From Pseudobutyrivibrio sp. OR37 (GTDB taxonomy: Bacteria > Bacillota > Clostridia > Lachnospirales > Lachnospiraceae): a DNA stretch of 32,670 bases. Below, piece by piece: positions 7,054 to 14,749 of this stretch; the first letter of the stretch is position 1; the number at the start of each line of letters is the position of its first letter. The translations under genes were made by a program, and so were the position numbers. Below the pieces are notes generated by a model. The model was given only the letters and a program-made list of their open reading frames with translations, had not been told where the DNA came from and did no database searches. The stretch is taken from positions 1-32,670 of the forward strand of contig NZ_FOQF01000002.1 in the NCBI RefSeq assembly GCF_900113655.1, in the 5' to 3' direction.

Positions 7054-7806
7054 TTAATCTAAAATTCTTCCGTCTCTTGAGATAGTAACTACCTGCCACG
7101 GAATGAACTTCCCACTATTCTTAAGCGCTGTCTCCGCCGCTCTCTGAAGGCCTCCGCAGCAAGGTACCTCCATCCGGACGATGGTCACGCTCTTAATGTC
7201 ATTGTTCGCGATAATCTCAGTCAGTTTTTCTGAATAGTCAATGTCATCCAGCTTCGGACAGCCGATCAGAGTGATCTTCCCCTTCATAAAATCCTCGTGC
7301 ATATTGGCGTATGCGTATGCGGTGCAGTCTGCCGCGATCAGGAGCTTAGCACCATCGTAGAACGGTGCCTGCGTTGGAAGGAGTTTGATCTGGCAAGGCC
7401 ACTGGCTCAGCCTCGATACCGGTCTGAAAGATGCCATCCTGTCCACTTCGTTATCTTCCGCCTCCTGTCCCCGGTCAAACTGCATGAAGCGCGACCCCGG
7501 GCATCCATGTCCCGCTGCGTGCGCTGCCATCTGCTCCATCATATTTTTTTCATTCTCACTCATCCTTTTCGCCTCCTGTGCTTTCTTTACCGCCGCCTCA
7601 TCATAAGCCGGCGCTTCTCTTTCCTCGAATGTAATTGCGCCTGTCGGGCAATTCGGAAGGCAGTCTCCGAAGCCATCGCAGAAATGCTCCCTTATAAGCT
7701 TAGCCTTGCCATTGACAATATCGATTGCGCCCTCATGACAGGCGTTTGCACAGATGCCGCACCCATTACATTTTTCCTCATCTATGTGAATGATCTGTCT
7801 TACCAT
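7054..7806 (-). CDS. 4Fe-4S ferredoxin-domain protein
   Basis: I use the ATG at 7806, which sits 8 bp after AGGAGG; a TTG lies two codons upstream. The N-terminal 65 residues hold a classical cluster motif CNGCGICANACHEGAI and a second, atypical CDGFGDCLPNCPTGAI. The C-terminal part carries more cysteines in GCPGSR, AADCTAYA, LIGCPKLDD and VPCCGGLQRA. It therefore probably binds further metal or acts as a multi-centre electron carrier. It is divergent from the regulator gene and shares the operator at 7862-7879. It is likely the electron donor for the lost flavodiiron protein or another redox enzyme. Confidence 0.8.
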   Translation of the reverse strand: MVRQIIHIDEEKCNGCGICANACHEGAIDIVNGKAKLIREHFCDGFGDCLPNCPTGAITFEEREAPAYDEAAVKKAQEAKRMSENEKNMMEQMAAHAAGHGCPGSRFMQFDRGQEAEDNEVDRMASFRPVSRLSQWPCQIKLLPTQAPFYDGAKLLIAADCTAYAYANMHEDFMKGKITLIGCPKLDDIDYSEKLTEIIANNDIKSVTIVRMEVPCCGGLQRAAETALKNSGKFIPWQVVTISRDGRILD

Positions 7807-7840
7807 CTTCAATTCCTCCTTGCCCTTCTGATTGCATTTT

Positions 7841-7846
7841 AGTATA
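7841..7846 (-). promoter_or_regulatory. -10 box of the ferredoxin promoter
   Basis: On the minus strand TATACT lies about 27 bp downstream of the operator centre and 35 bp upstream of the ATG at 7806. No good -35 hexamer is present, as expected for an activator-dependent promoter with the operator near -40. Confidence 0.55.
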
Positions 7847-7861
7847 ATCTCAGATACAAGT

Positions 7862-7879
7862 ATGTGGTTTGAGCCACAT
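7862..7879. promoter_or_regulatory. Crp/Fnr-type operator, copy 2 (divergent promoter)
   Basis: The palindrome ATGTGGTTTGAGCCACAT lies between the divergent ferredoxin and Crp/Fnr genes, 27 bp before the regulator ATG. The exact duplicate at 7027-7044 strongly suggests it is the target of the adjacent regulator, which would activate the redox genes and possibly repress itself. Confidence 0.8.
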
Positions 7880-7905
7880 TTTAGAAAACTTTTCGGAGGA
7901 CACCT

Positions 7906-8565
7906 ATGGAAATAGAAACACTTGGAAAAACCGCTTTGTTCAGGTCAATGACAGAAGAAGAGATACATCTTTGTCTGAAGGAACTGCGGTCACAGGAGAA
8001 AAAAATTAAAAAGGGCACTGTCATCATGCATGCGGGAAGCCTTACCGATCGCATGGGACTCGTTCTGTCCGGAAGCGTCACGATCGAAAGCAATGACGTC
8101 TTGGGAAACTGCACTATCTTAAGCCATGTCGGTTCCGGTCAGTTCTTTGCAGAAACCTATGCTCTCCTTCCCGATGAAGTCATGCTTGTGGATGTGCGTG
8201 CAAACGAAGACTGCAACATCCTGTTCGTTACCGTCGGCGGCCTGTTTAAGTCGGGAATTTCATCCATTTGGAAAGACAAGCTGACAAGAAACCTGCTCAT
8301 GATCTCAGCGCATAAGAACCTGACTCTTTCCGGCAGAAGCTTTCATACTGCTCCCAAAAGTGCCAGAGGCCGCATCCTCTCATATCTAAACACAGTATCT
8401 CTTCAGAAGCATACAAACGAATTTGATATTCCATTCGACAGACAGCAGCTTGCCGACTATCTAAATCTGGAGCGGACGAATATGTCAAAAGAACTCGGAC
8501 GCATGAAACGAGATGGGATTATTGAATGCAGAAAGAATCACTTCAGGCTATTGGAGCGCAAATAA
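7906..8565 (+). CDS. Crp/Fnr-family transcriptional regulator
   Basis: The 219-residue protein has TTTCGGAGG before the ATG. Residues about 15-135 form the cyclic-nucleotide-binding-like beta roll (GTVIMHAGSLTDRMGLVLSG, GSGQFFAETYALL). Residues about 150-215 form the Crp-type winged helix, with recognition region FDRQQLADYLNLERTNMSKELGRM. There is no N-terminal cysteine cluster of the kind used by Fnr for 4Fe-4S sensing, so it may sense NO through heme or another ligand. It is divergent from the redox genes it most likely controls. Confidence 0.85.
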   Translation: MEIETLGKTALFRSMTEEEIHLCLKELRSQEKKIKKGTVIMHAGSLTDRMGLVLSGSVTIESNDVLGNCTILSHVGSGQFFAETYALLPDEVMLVDVRANEDCNILFVTVGGLFKSGISSIWKDKLTRNLLMISAHKNLTLSGRSFHTAPKSARGRILSYLNTVSLQKHTNEFDIPFDRQQLADYLNLERTNMSKELGRMKRDGIIECRKNHFRLLERK

Positions 8566-8606
8566 AAAAGCCGGTCATCCTCGACCGACACACTCACATT
8601 CAAAAC

Positions 8607-8655
8607 CGAAACCCCTGACCTAAAGCGAAACCCCTAAGAGGCGACCGAAACCCCT
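8607..8655. repeat. Three CGAAACCCCT repeats at the restriction-gene break
   Basis: Exact 10-mers lie at 8607-8616, 8626-8635 and 8646-8655, spaced 19 and 20 bp. They lie directly beside the 3' break of the type IIG gene. Short tandem terminal repeats of this sort occur at the ends of some insertion sequences (for example IS21-like), so they may be the trace of the element that brought the redox cassette. Confidence 0.45.
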
Positions 8656-8659
8656 ACAG

Positions 8660-9844
8660 TCAGGCAACCTTAAATTGTATCAAATACGGCGTTTTAATTT
8701 CTAACCATGTCAAAGATGCTAATTTATCCTGATATGCTTTGAGCTTTGCGTTACGTGTTTTTAGTACCTGAATAGATTTGATTTCATCCAGTTCAGCCTT
8801 TAAATCGTCTAAAAACAGTGGGTCAATAACTTTATGTATGTTCTCAATGGATGTGTAATGCATACCGCCACTGCGTCTTGTCTCAGGATTCAATGTAGAC
8901 TCAAACACAGCTCCGAAGATAGTAGGTGAAATCATTGACCAGTCAAATCCCTCACTTGCCTTTGCGAGAAGGATATTTCTGATTTCTTCGGTAAAATTAG
9001 GAATCTCTATATTCTCATCAGCAAATAAACCACCATTAACATAAGGGAACTTGGATAAGTCACTGGTATCATATGGGTCTCTCTTATCCTCAGGTGTATC
9101 TAGTATCTTGAAAAGCTCTATGAGCGCCTTTCTCATATCCTTTGTCTCGAACTGTTCCATATAATCATGGAACATGTGACCATTTTCTCCAAAGATATGT
9201 GCATCCTCTGCATAAAGGCAAAATACTAAACGGACACAAAGCATGTTTAAGCTCTTTAAGCTATCCTCATTTTCCGGATTAATATACTGTTTTAAAAAGG
9301 CATCATAAATCAACCCAACAAATTCTCCGGCTTTAACAGAGATTTCCATTTCTTGAGAAATTTTTGTTTGACTTTGATTTATCAGAAAATCAAACAAGCT
9401 ATATTTTGATGGAATATCATCCAACGTAAACTTAGTAGGCTCCGGCACTCTTGTATCCATGTCATAAACCCATATTTCAGCAAAGTTTGAAAGAATAATC
9501 CATTTTGCCTTTTCACTAACCGGTAGAGAATTATCATACATTTTAGCCTGCTCACAAGGTGTCATATTGTTATGCCCAGGCTGTGGCTTTGATAAATCAA
9601 TATTAAGACTTTTCTGCTCTATTAAAACATGAGTCTCTGGAATATATGCATCAATGCGCTTGGTATTGCCATCCGGTCCTACAACTTTTTTCTGAAATTC
9701 AATTCTGTCCGTAACATGGTCTACGCCCATAACGTCCTGCAAGAAATCAATCCAATAAGAGCGATCATCCTCATCTTCTTTACCTTTTCCAACCCACTTA
9801 TTATGAAACTGTCTGGCAGCCTCTCTTTTTTCTGCATCTGTCAT
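8660..9844 (-). pseudogene. Type IIG (MmeI-like) restriction-modification gene, 3'-truncated
   Basis: Only 394 residues remain of a family normally about 900 long. The N-terminus holds a PD-(D/E)xK nuclease pattern: KRIDAYIPETHVLIEQKS (D, then ExK). The MmeI helical spacer follows, with VLFCLYAEDAHIFG-like segments, FPYVNGGLFADENIEIP, FGAVFESTLNPETRRSGGMH and YTSIENIHKVIDPLFLD. The frame ends 15 unrelated codons after KLASLT, exactly where the methyltransferase motif (DPACGSGNFL in relatives) should begin. Both the methyltransferase and the target-recognition domains are absent. The break is next to the CGAAACCCCT repeats. It is preceded by an XRE gene 15 bp upstream. Presumed non-functional. 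Confidence 0.8.
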
Positions 9845-9859
9845 CGTATTGTCCTCACT

Positions 9860-10090
9860 TTAATTATTGTTTGCATCGTAATCCAACCAAGCTTCTTCAA
9901 CCGGAGCATAGTCATATCCGTTCTGCTCGCAAAACGCCTTAATACTTTTCATAGCTGCCATATTGGGCTTAGCATGTCCACCCTCCCAACGATTGACAGT
10001 AGAGAAAGAAAAGCCAATCGCATCTGCGAATTCCTCCTGTGTTAATAAGCTACGTTGTCTAATTCTCTTAATTTCTTCCGGTAGTCCCAT
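9860..10090 (-). CDS. XRE-family helix-turn-helix regulator
   Basis: The 76-residue protein is a single Cro/CI-type domain: RSLLTQEEFADAIGFSFSTVNRWEGG, followed by KPNMAAMKSIKAFCEQNG and an acidic tail. It has an AGGAGG-type ribosome site and lies 15 bp upstream of the restriction gene on the same strand, where it could act as a controller of that gene. It could equally regulate the integrase, whose promoter region diverges from it. Confidence 0.8.
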   Translation of the reverse strand: MGLPEEIKRIRQRSLLTQEEFADAIGFSFSTVNRWEGGHAKPNMAAMKSIKAFCEQNGYDYAPVEEAWLDYDANNN

Positions 10091-10171
10091 CCAAGACCTC
10101 CTTCATTAATATTTCAACAATATAGCGTTATTATACCACCAATACATATCTTATACAGCATTTTCTCTTGA

Positions 10172-10380
10172 TTTTTAGTAATCAGTATTTATTCAGCCCA
10201 AATATAAGATGTAAGGAAAATTTCTTTCATGTTTAGTAATGAGAAATATCTCACCCCAAATGTATGTTAGGAAGAAATTTTATAAAAAATGCAGATTTGG
10301 ATTAAAAGTGTCCCACATAAATATTGAATGGGATTTTTAGTAATCCAACTTCAACTGAACCAAATGATTTGTAGGAAGAG
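10172..10380. repeat. Three two-part repeats upstream of the integrase
   Basis: The first half, TTTTTAGTAATC (TGTTTAGTAATG in the middle copy), starts at 10172, 10230 and 10334. In every copy CCAAAT starts exactly 26 bp later (10198, 10256, 10360), followed by a GTAGGAAGA-like block. TGTCCCACAT also occurs twice (10309-10318, 10419-10428). The 480-bp gap between the XRE and integrase genes has no gene; these repeats are its main content. Confidence 0.65.
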
Positions 10381-10574
10381 AAATATCCTTGACGACATTT
10401 CGAATTAGATATTTCCATGTCCCACATTCATTATGAAAGGCATAAAGCCCATCGCACCTTGATAACTGAATATGCATTGTAGATAGCAGAGCAAAAAACA
10501 TTAAGTATTTAGAGAAAAGCAGATTATACCGGTAACTTTTTAATTTGAATTTCATGGAGAAAGGAGGGATGCCC

Positions 10575-12020
10575 ATGGTATTACAGCAGCCATTACAGCA
10601 CACTGCTTCTGATATCTTCAATGAAATACGCGACCTACATTTTCAGCGAAATCACTTGCTTGATTTGAAGAAGCAGGGTATTGTTAATGGTGTTGACGTT
10701 GTAATACAAGAATTGACGAAAAAGGAGTTAAAACTAAAAGAACAAAAAGTATTAGAAGTCCATACCTATGCAATTACAGAAACCATAGTTAAAAAGCGTG
10801 GTCAGGAAGTAAAACGCTGGCAGACAAGATGCGGTGACACTAGACCAAGATGCTCTACTTACGAAGCTTTGATTGATAAACTCTATGATTATTACTTCGG
10901 AGCCTCAGTTATCACAGACTATTCATTTAAGACAATGTTTGAAGCCGCCTTAGATGAAAAGATACGAACTGAACGTCCCAAGGAAAAGACTATCCGGGAT
11001 TATCATAATTCATACAAAGCTTTTATTTCAGATGAGTTTGGAGCAAAGGATATACGCCTTATAAAGCCATCTGAATTGAAAGAGTACATCCAGAATGTGT
11101 CCGGTGAACTAGCACCCACCAAGAAGCGATTTTACAAGTTTAAGGGGATATTAAATCTTGTATTTGATTATGCTTGTGATCCGGAGCGCAGATATATTGA
11201 AATCAACCCCGTTCCAAGCAAAAATAAAGCCTATGCGAAGAACTTTACCCCTACGAACGACAAACCTGAAGACAAAGCTTTTCAGCCGCATGAAGTAGAC
11301 ATGATTCGAAAACATCTCTGGGAGCGAGTTCACAGACTTCGATATGATGTAAATGGTTATGCTATTTTGTTTTCCTCAGAGACCGGAGTTAGAGAAGGTG
11401 AAATACCTTCTTTGAAATGGTCTGATGTAAAGGGAAATTCCATTCATATCCATTCTCAGCAGAATGATGAAAAAAGGGATGGCGTAAAAGTCTATTATTA
11501 CAATCCGACTACCAAAAACGAAAAAGGTGTTAGCAATAACGGACGCTTCATTCCTCTTACCAATCGTATTCGTGAGATTTTGGATGAGCTAAAATCAAAG
11601 CAAAAGGCTCTGGGTATTCATTCCGAGTGGGTATTCTGTAAAGAAGATGGTTCATGGACAACCACAGTATCTTACTACGAATCCTTGTATAAGGTTTCAA
11701 AGAAGCTTGGTTTAAAGCTAAGTAACAACCATGCATTTCGTATGGCTCTTAATTCCTATGTATATGTACCAATGGGATTACCGGCAAGTGAAAGAGCAAA
11801 GTTACTCGGACATTCTGTCGAGACTAACCTTAAGTATTACACCTTCGCCAGAACAGATGAATATATCGATGAATTATGCGAGAAAATCAATGCTTTTGAC
11901 GATGAAACAAGAGAAAACCCTATTGAAAATGATATGGGTACCTCGGGGTACCTTAAAATTGTTCCATTTCAAGCAAAAGAAAAAAGCCCTCAGACCGCTA
12001 AATCTCAGGCTTTTCTCTAA
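10575..12020 (+). CDS. int: Tyrosine integrase of the mobile element
   Basis: The start is the ATG at 10575, 8 bp after AAAGGAGG; the frame is open from 10545. The protein has about 481 residues. Its N-terminal part includes an SAM-like core-binding domain (IRDYHNSYKAFISDEFG through KRFYKFKGILNLVFDYA). The catalytic part has Arg in SSETGVREGEIPSLKW, the His-x-x-Arg pair in NNHAFRMALNSY, His in LLGHSVET and the nucleophile Tyr in LKYYTFAR. All residues needed for recombination are present. It ends 10 bp before the tRNA-Leu attachment site, the usual arrangement. An AAAAGCC/GGCTTTT stem at its very end may terminate transcription before the tRNA. Confidence 0.93.
   Translation: MVLQQPLQHTASDIFNEIRDLHFQRNHLLDLKKQGIVNGVDVVIQELTKKELKLKEQKVLEVHTYAITETIVKKRGQEVKRWQTRCGDTRPRCSTYEALIDKLYDYYFGASVITDYSFKTMFEAALDEKIRTERPKEKTIRDYHNSYKAFISDEFGAKDIRLIKPSELKEYIQNVSGELAPTKKRFYKFKGILNLVFDYACDPERRYIEINPVPSKNKAYAKNFTPTNDKPEDKAFQPHEVDMIRKHLWERVHRLRYDVNGYAILFSSETGVREGEIPSLKWSDVKGNSIHIHSQQNDEKRDGVKVYYYNPTTKNEKGVSNNGRFIPLTNRIREILDELKSKQKALGIHSEWVFCKEDGSWTTTVSYYESLYKVSKKLGLKLSNNHAFRMALNSYVYVPMGLPASERAKLLGHSVETNLKYYTFARTDEYIDELCEKINAFDDETRENPIENDMGTSGYLKIVPFQAKEKSPQTAKSQAFL
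11936..11954. repeat. GGGTACCTC repeats near the proximal att site
   Basis: GGGTACCTC at 11936-11944 is followed directly by GGGTACCTT at 11946-11954, inside the 3' end of int. They mirror the three copies at 434-474 at the opposite end of the element. Confidence 0.5.
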
Positions 12021-12030
12021 AACTCTATAA

Positions 12031-12050
12031 TGCGGAAGATGGGACTTGAA
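12031..12050. repeat. Proximal attachment site (3' end of the intact tRNA-Leu)
   Basis: This 20-mer, identical to 357-376, covers the acceptor and part of the T-arm of the tRNA on the minus strand. The element therefore restores a complete tRNA at this end. Confidence 0.85.
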
Positions 12051-12115
12051 CCCACACGACTGCAATAGCCACAAGATCCTTAGTCTTGCTCGTCTGCCAG
12101 TTCCGACACTTCCGC
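12031..12115 (-). tRNA. tRNA-Leu(AAG), copy 1, carries the att site
   Basis: The minus strand folds as an 85-nt class II tRNA. Acceptor is GCGGAAG/CTTCCGC with discriminator A; D-arm GGAACTGGCAGACG; anticodon stem CAAGA/TCTTG around loop CTAAGGA, anticodon AAG; a long variable arm; and T-loop GGTTCAAGTCC. CCA is not encoded. It serves as the integration site and is followed at its 3' side by the element instead of its former terminator. Confidence 0.95.
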
Positions 12116-12201
12116 GCACTATATAAAATGTTTTGTCTTTCGACACGAGTGATATGTTACCACCGCAACTGATTAATGTCAATAAGATTTATTAACATTA
12201 G

Positions 12202-12286
12202 TGCGGAAGGCGGGACTTGAACCCGCACGACTGCAATAGCCACAAGATCCTTAGTCTTGCTCGTCTGCCAGTTCCGACACTTCCGC
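12202..12286 (-). tRNA. tRNA-Leu(AAG), copy 2
   Basis: Nearly identical to the copy at 12031-12115, differing in the T-stem (CGGGTTCAAGTCCCG instead of TGGGTTCAAGTCCCA). It lies 86 bp upstream in the same transcript. The T-stem difference changes the att-like core by one base (GGCGGG instead of GATGGG), which may explain why the element used the other copy. Confidence 0.95.
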
Positions 12287-12327
12287 ATGTCTTTCGCTTG
12301 ATGTTGCTCTCTCGCGACGACTAGTAA

Positions 12328-12356
12328 ATAATAACCCCCAAAGCTCATTTCGTCAA
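12328..12356 (-). promoter_or_regulatory. Promoter of the tandem tRNA-Leu genes
   Basis: On the minus strand TTGACG (12351-12356) is separated by exactly 17 bp from TATTAT (12328-12333). It lies about 40 bp upstream of the second tRNA copy. A near-consensus sigma-A promoter with a G-rich spacer, as expected for stable RNA genes. Confidence 0.8.
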
Positions 12357-12432
12357 CACTTTTTTATAAATTAAAGTGTCGAATTTTTAAGCACTATATC
12401 TGAATATTCTGACACACTCCAATTACTGTCCT

Positions 12433-13296
12433 TTATTCCACTCCGTGCTCTAGTAGGTACTGATGCCAAGGCTCGTAGCAGGCCCCCTTTAAATGTACAC
12501 CATCCCCTGTTGTTTCAGCCTTAAGATTTCCGTTCTCATCATCCACTGCTTCATTAATGTCCAAGTAAAATACCTTGCGATTATCCGCCAGGCCTTTTAT
12601 GGCTTCATTTCTAATGTTGATATTGGTGTTGTTGTATAGCTGGTCAGAATTGTTCTTTTCCTCGGATACATGCATAATGCTGTTGATGAAAATGGTAGCA
12701 TCAGGCTGAAGATACTGCAGGCCTTCTATTACCTGGGCGTACACATCACGAAAACGCTGTTCATCGCCTGTTCCAAGTTCATTGATGCCTACCATCAGAT
12801 AGATTTTTTTGTAATGCTTACCTGCTAAGGCTGTAGCGATAGACATTTCTGTTCCATTCTCATCCTCTATCCATTCCTTATTTCTGATATCAAAAATTGT
12901 AAGAGATTTTTTGGCAAAGAATGTGGCTCTGGAATCTATAGCCTGGCAATACTGAGACAGGCCTACTATTCTGGAATCGCCAATAAATAATGCATCGTCA
13001 AAGTAGGAATCATCTACGGTGGTAAATTCTTTTTTCTTAACTTCTTCTACCTTTGTGGTATCAACCTCTTTAACAGATTCCACCGGCTTTTCATCTGGAG
13101 TGCTTTCAAGTTCTACCTTTGTCCATGGATACACACCATCTGCCATAGCCTTGAAGGCAACAGCCTCCATCGGTGTCTTTAGAGGGCTGCTGTAATAGTC
13201 CCTGTAAGCCCCATCCTTCAGACAAAAGGAAATGACTGAAAGCGCAATAGATGCAATTGTAATTAAACTAAGTAATAAAAAACCTTTTACTTTCAT
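12433..13296 (-). CDS. Membrane-anchored SGNH/GDSL hydrolase
   Basis: The 287-residue protein has an N-terminal transmembrane segment (residues about 5-25), a charged linker, and an SGNH domain. The nucleophile block is FIGDSR (Ser108). The oxyanion block is VGINELGTG (Gly170, Asn172). The terminal block is GDGVHLK (Asp265, His268). It starts 8 bp after the MBOAT gene and is certainly co-transcribed. MBOAT plus SGNH pairs acylate or deacylate cell-surface polysaccharides (as PatA/PatB or AlgI/AlgJ do); this protein is the extracytoplasmic partner that transfers or removes the acyl group. Confidence 0.85.
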   Translation of the reverse strand: MKVKGFLLLSLITIASIALSVISFCLKDGAYRDYYSSPLKTPMEAVAFKAMADGVYPWTKVELESTPDEKPVESVKEVDTTKVEEVKKKEFTTVDDSYFDDALFIGDSRIVGLSQYCQAIDSRATFFAKKSLTIFDIRNKEWIEDENGTEMSIATALAGKHYKKIYLMVGINELGTGDEQRFRDVYAQVIEGLQYLQPDATIFINSIMHVSEEKNNSDQLYNNTNINIRNEAIKGLADNRKVFYLDINEAVDDENGNLKAETTGDGVHLKGACYEPWHQYLLEHGVE

Positions 13297-13304
13297 AACA
13301 TCAC

Positions 13305-14669
13305 CTAAAATCTAAGATACATAAATGGATTTCCAGCAGAATTGGACAAGCTGAAAATACTAATGAAAAACATTGCAAATATGCCAAGAATCACCAGTAC
13401 ATTATCCTTATGCTTATTAAAAAATGTAGTAAGAGCAGGTATCGCAAATACGATACCAAGCACTAGAAACAGCCAGTAATCCTCCAGATAATAAAACACA
13501 TCATTTTTATTTACTGCAACTGATACATCAATTACAGGGAACATTCTAAGCAGATAAATGCGTAAGTTTGAGGCCGAATGGATAGCAAAAACCACCCAGG
13601 AGATGGGAATAAGCACAAGCACATTAATACGGCCAACCACTGCAAATAGCTTTGGAACGCGACTAAGCACTAGCTTCTCAAAAATAATAATCATACAGAT
13701 AGACATCGCCCAGATAAAGAAATTTACGGTATATCCATGCCAAATCCCTGTAAGCAGCCATACTACCAATATATTTAAGATTGTGTGGCATTTGCCCTTT
13801 CTGCTACCCCCTAAAGGAAAATAAACATAATCCTTAAACCATTCGCCAAGGGTGCTGTGCCATCTTCTGTAAAACTCTGAAATAGATGCAGAAAAATAAG
13901 GCTGATTAAAGTTTATAATAAAAGGAAATCCAAGCATCACACCAATTCCAGCAGCCATCAGTGAATAGCCCCAAAAATCGAAATATAGATTCAAGGAATA
14001 TGCATAGGCTCCAAGCCATGCAAGAGGTGTGGAAATACTCTCGTAGCCGATAACCTTTATATCGCTCCATAATACTGCCAGATGGTCTGCAATAATAATT
14101 TTCATGAACAGGCCGCAGGCCATCAGCTTAAGCCCCTCTTCAATCTGATTTAAGACCTTAAATAAACGCCCGCCTTCTGTAGCATCCCATCTAAGCCACA
14201 TAGCATTTTCTTCCACATAGCTGTAGCGTGCTATAGGACCAGATATGATTTGAGGGAACATGATGAAATAATCGGTAGCTTTAATAATATTAACCTCAGC
14301 GATTTTTCCTCTGTATAAATCCACCTGGTAGGAAATCATTTTGAAGATGTAATAGCTCAATCCAAGAGGGATGACTAATCCAAGCCCAGCCGGCTTTGAA
14401 AACTTAAACAGACCTAGCACTAAAAGATTAAGGACAACCACTGCACCTAGTGCCAGCTTTGATTTTGATTTAAAGATAAGCTTTGCAAAAAGCAGATTGA
14501 TGGCTGTCATAGCCAATAACACCAAAATAAGCCTTGGTTCATTAAGATAATAAAAACCAAGGCTACCTAGCAATAAAACCCACTTTCTAAAGGAAGCAGG
14601 AACTACATAATATATAATCAAAAAGATTGGTAACAATCTAAAAATAAAATTCAAATCAGAAAAGGTCAT
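13305..14669 (-). CDS. MBOAT-family O-acyltransferase
   Basis: The 454-residue polytopic membrane protein has at least nine hydrophobic segments. It carries the family motifs FPQIISGPIARY, FYRRWHSTLGEWFKDYVYFPLGGSRKG and the catalytic histidine region LLTGIWHGYTVNFFIWA. This places it with AlgI/DltB/PatA enzymes, which move acyl groups from cytoplasmic donors across the membrane to glycans. The adjacent SGNH hydrolase supports glycan O-acetylation. A TATACT box at about 14707 upstream on the minus strand may be its promoter. Confidence 0.9.
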   Translation of the reverse strand: MTFSDLNFIFRLLPIFLIIYYVVPASFRKWVLLLGSLGFYYLNEPRLILVLLAMTAINLLFAKLIFKSKSKLALGAVVVLNLLVLGLFKFSKPAGLGLVIPLGLSYYIFKMISYQVDLYRGKIAEVNIIKATDYFIMFPQIISGPIARYSYVEENAMWLRWDATEGGRLFKVLNQIEEGLKLMACGLFMKIIIADHLAVLWSDIKVIGYESISTPLAWLGAYAYSLNLYFDFWGYSLMAAGIGVMLGFPFIINFNQPYFSASISEFYRRWHSTLGEWFKDYVYFPLGGSRKGKCHTILNILVVWLLTGIWHGYTVNFFIWAMSICMIIIFEKLVLSRVPKLFAVVGRINVLVLIPISWVVFAIHSASNLRIYLLRMFPVIDVSVAVNKNDVFYYLEDYWLFLVLGIVFAIPALTTFFNKHKDNVLVILGIFAMFFISIFSLSNSAGNPFMYLRF

Positions 14670-14749
14670 CTATATTCTCCCTAGAAAAATAATCCATCAT
14701 AAGTATACAATAACCTTTTCACTTTTTCTCTAAATTTTTATAAATATAT

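Larger units (their letters stand above)
357..12050. mobile_element. Integrative mobilizable element in tRNA-Leu(AAG), about 11.7 kb
   Basis: The element is bounded by 20-bp direct repeats. It has a tyrosine integrase next to the intact tRNA, and carries a winged-helix replication-type gene, a MobV-type relaxase, an XRE regulator and cargo. No coupling protein, VirB4 or other type IV secretion genes are present, so it should be mobilizable by a helper rather than self-transmissible. It carries an IS3-family insertion (3628-5190) and a GC-richer redox cassette (about 5264-8600) that seems to have broken a restriction gene. Ends are seen directly; the mobilizable behaviour is inferred from gene content. 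Confidence 0.85.

Noticed and set aside
8566-8606. Terminator after the Crp/Fnr gene
   Set aside because: GGTC...GACC pairing is short and there is no T-run on the plus strand, so it was not called.
12031-12286. Tandem tRNA-Leu pair as a recent duplication made by the element
   Set aside because: The T-stem difference and the shared upstream promoter indicate an older chromosomal tandem; the element only reconstituted the 3' end of one copy.
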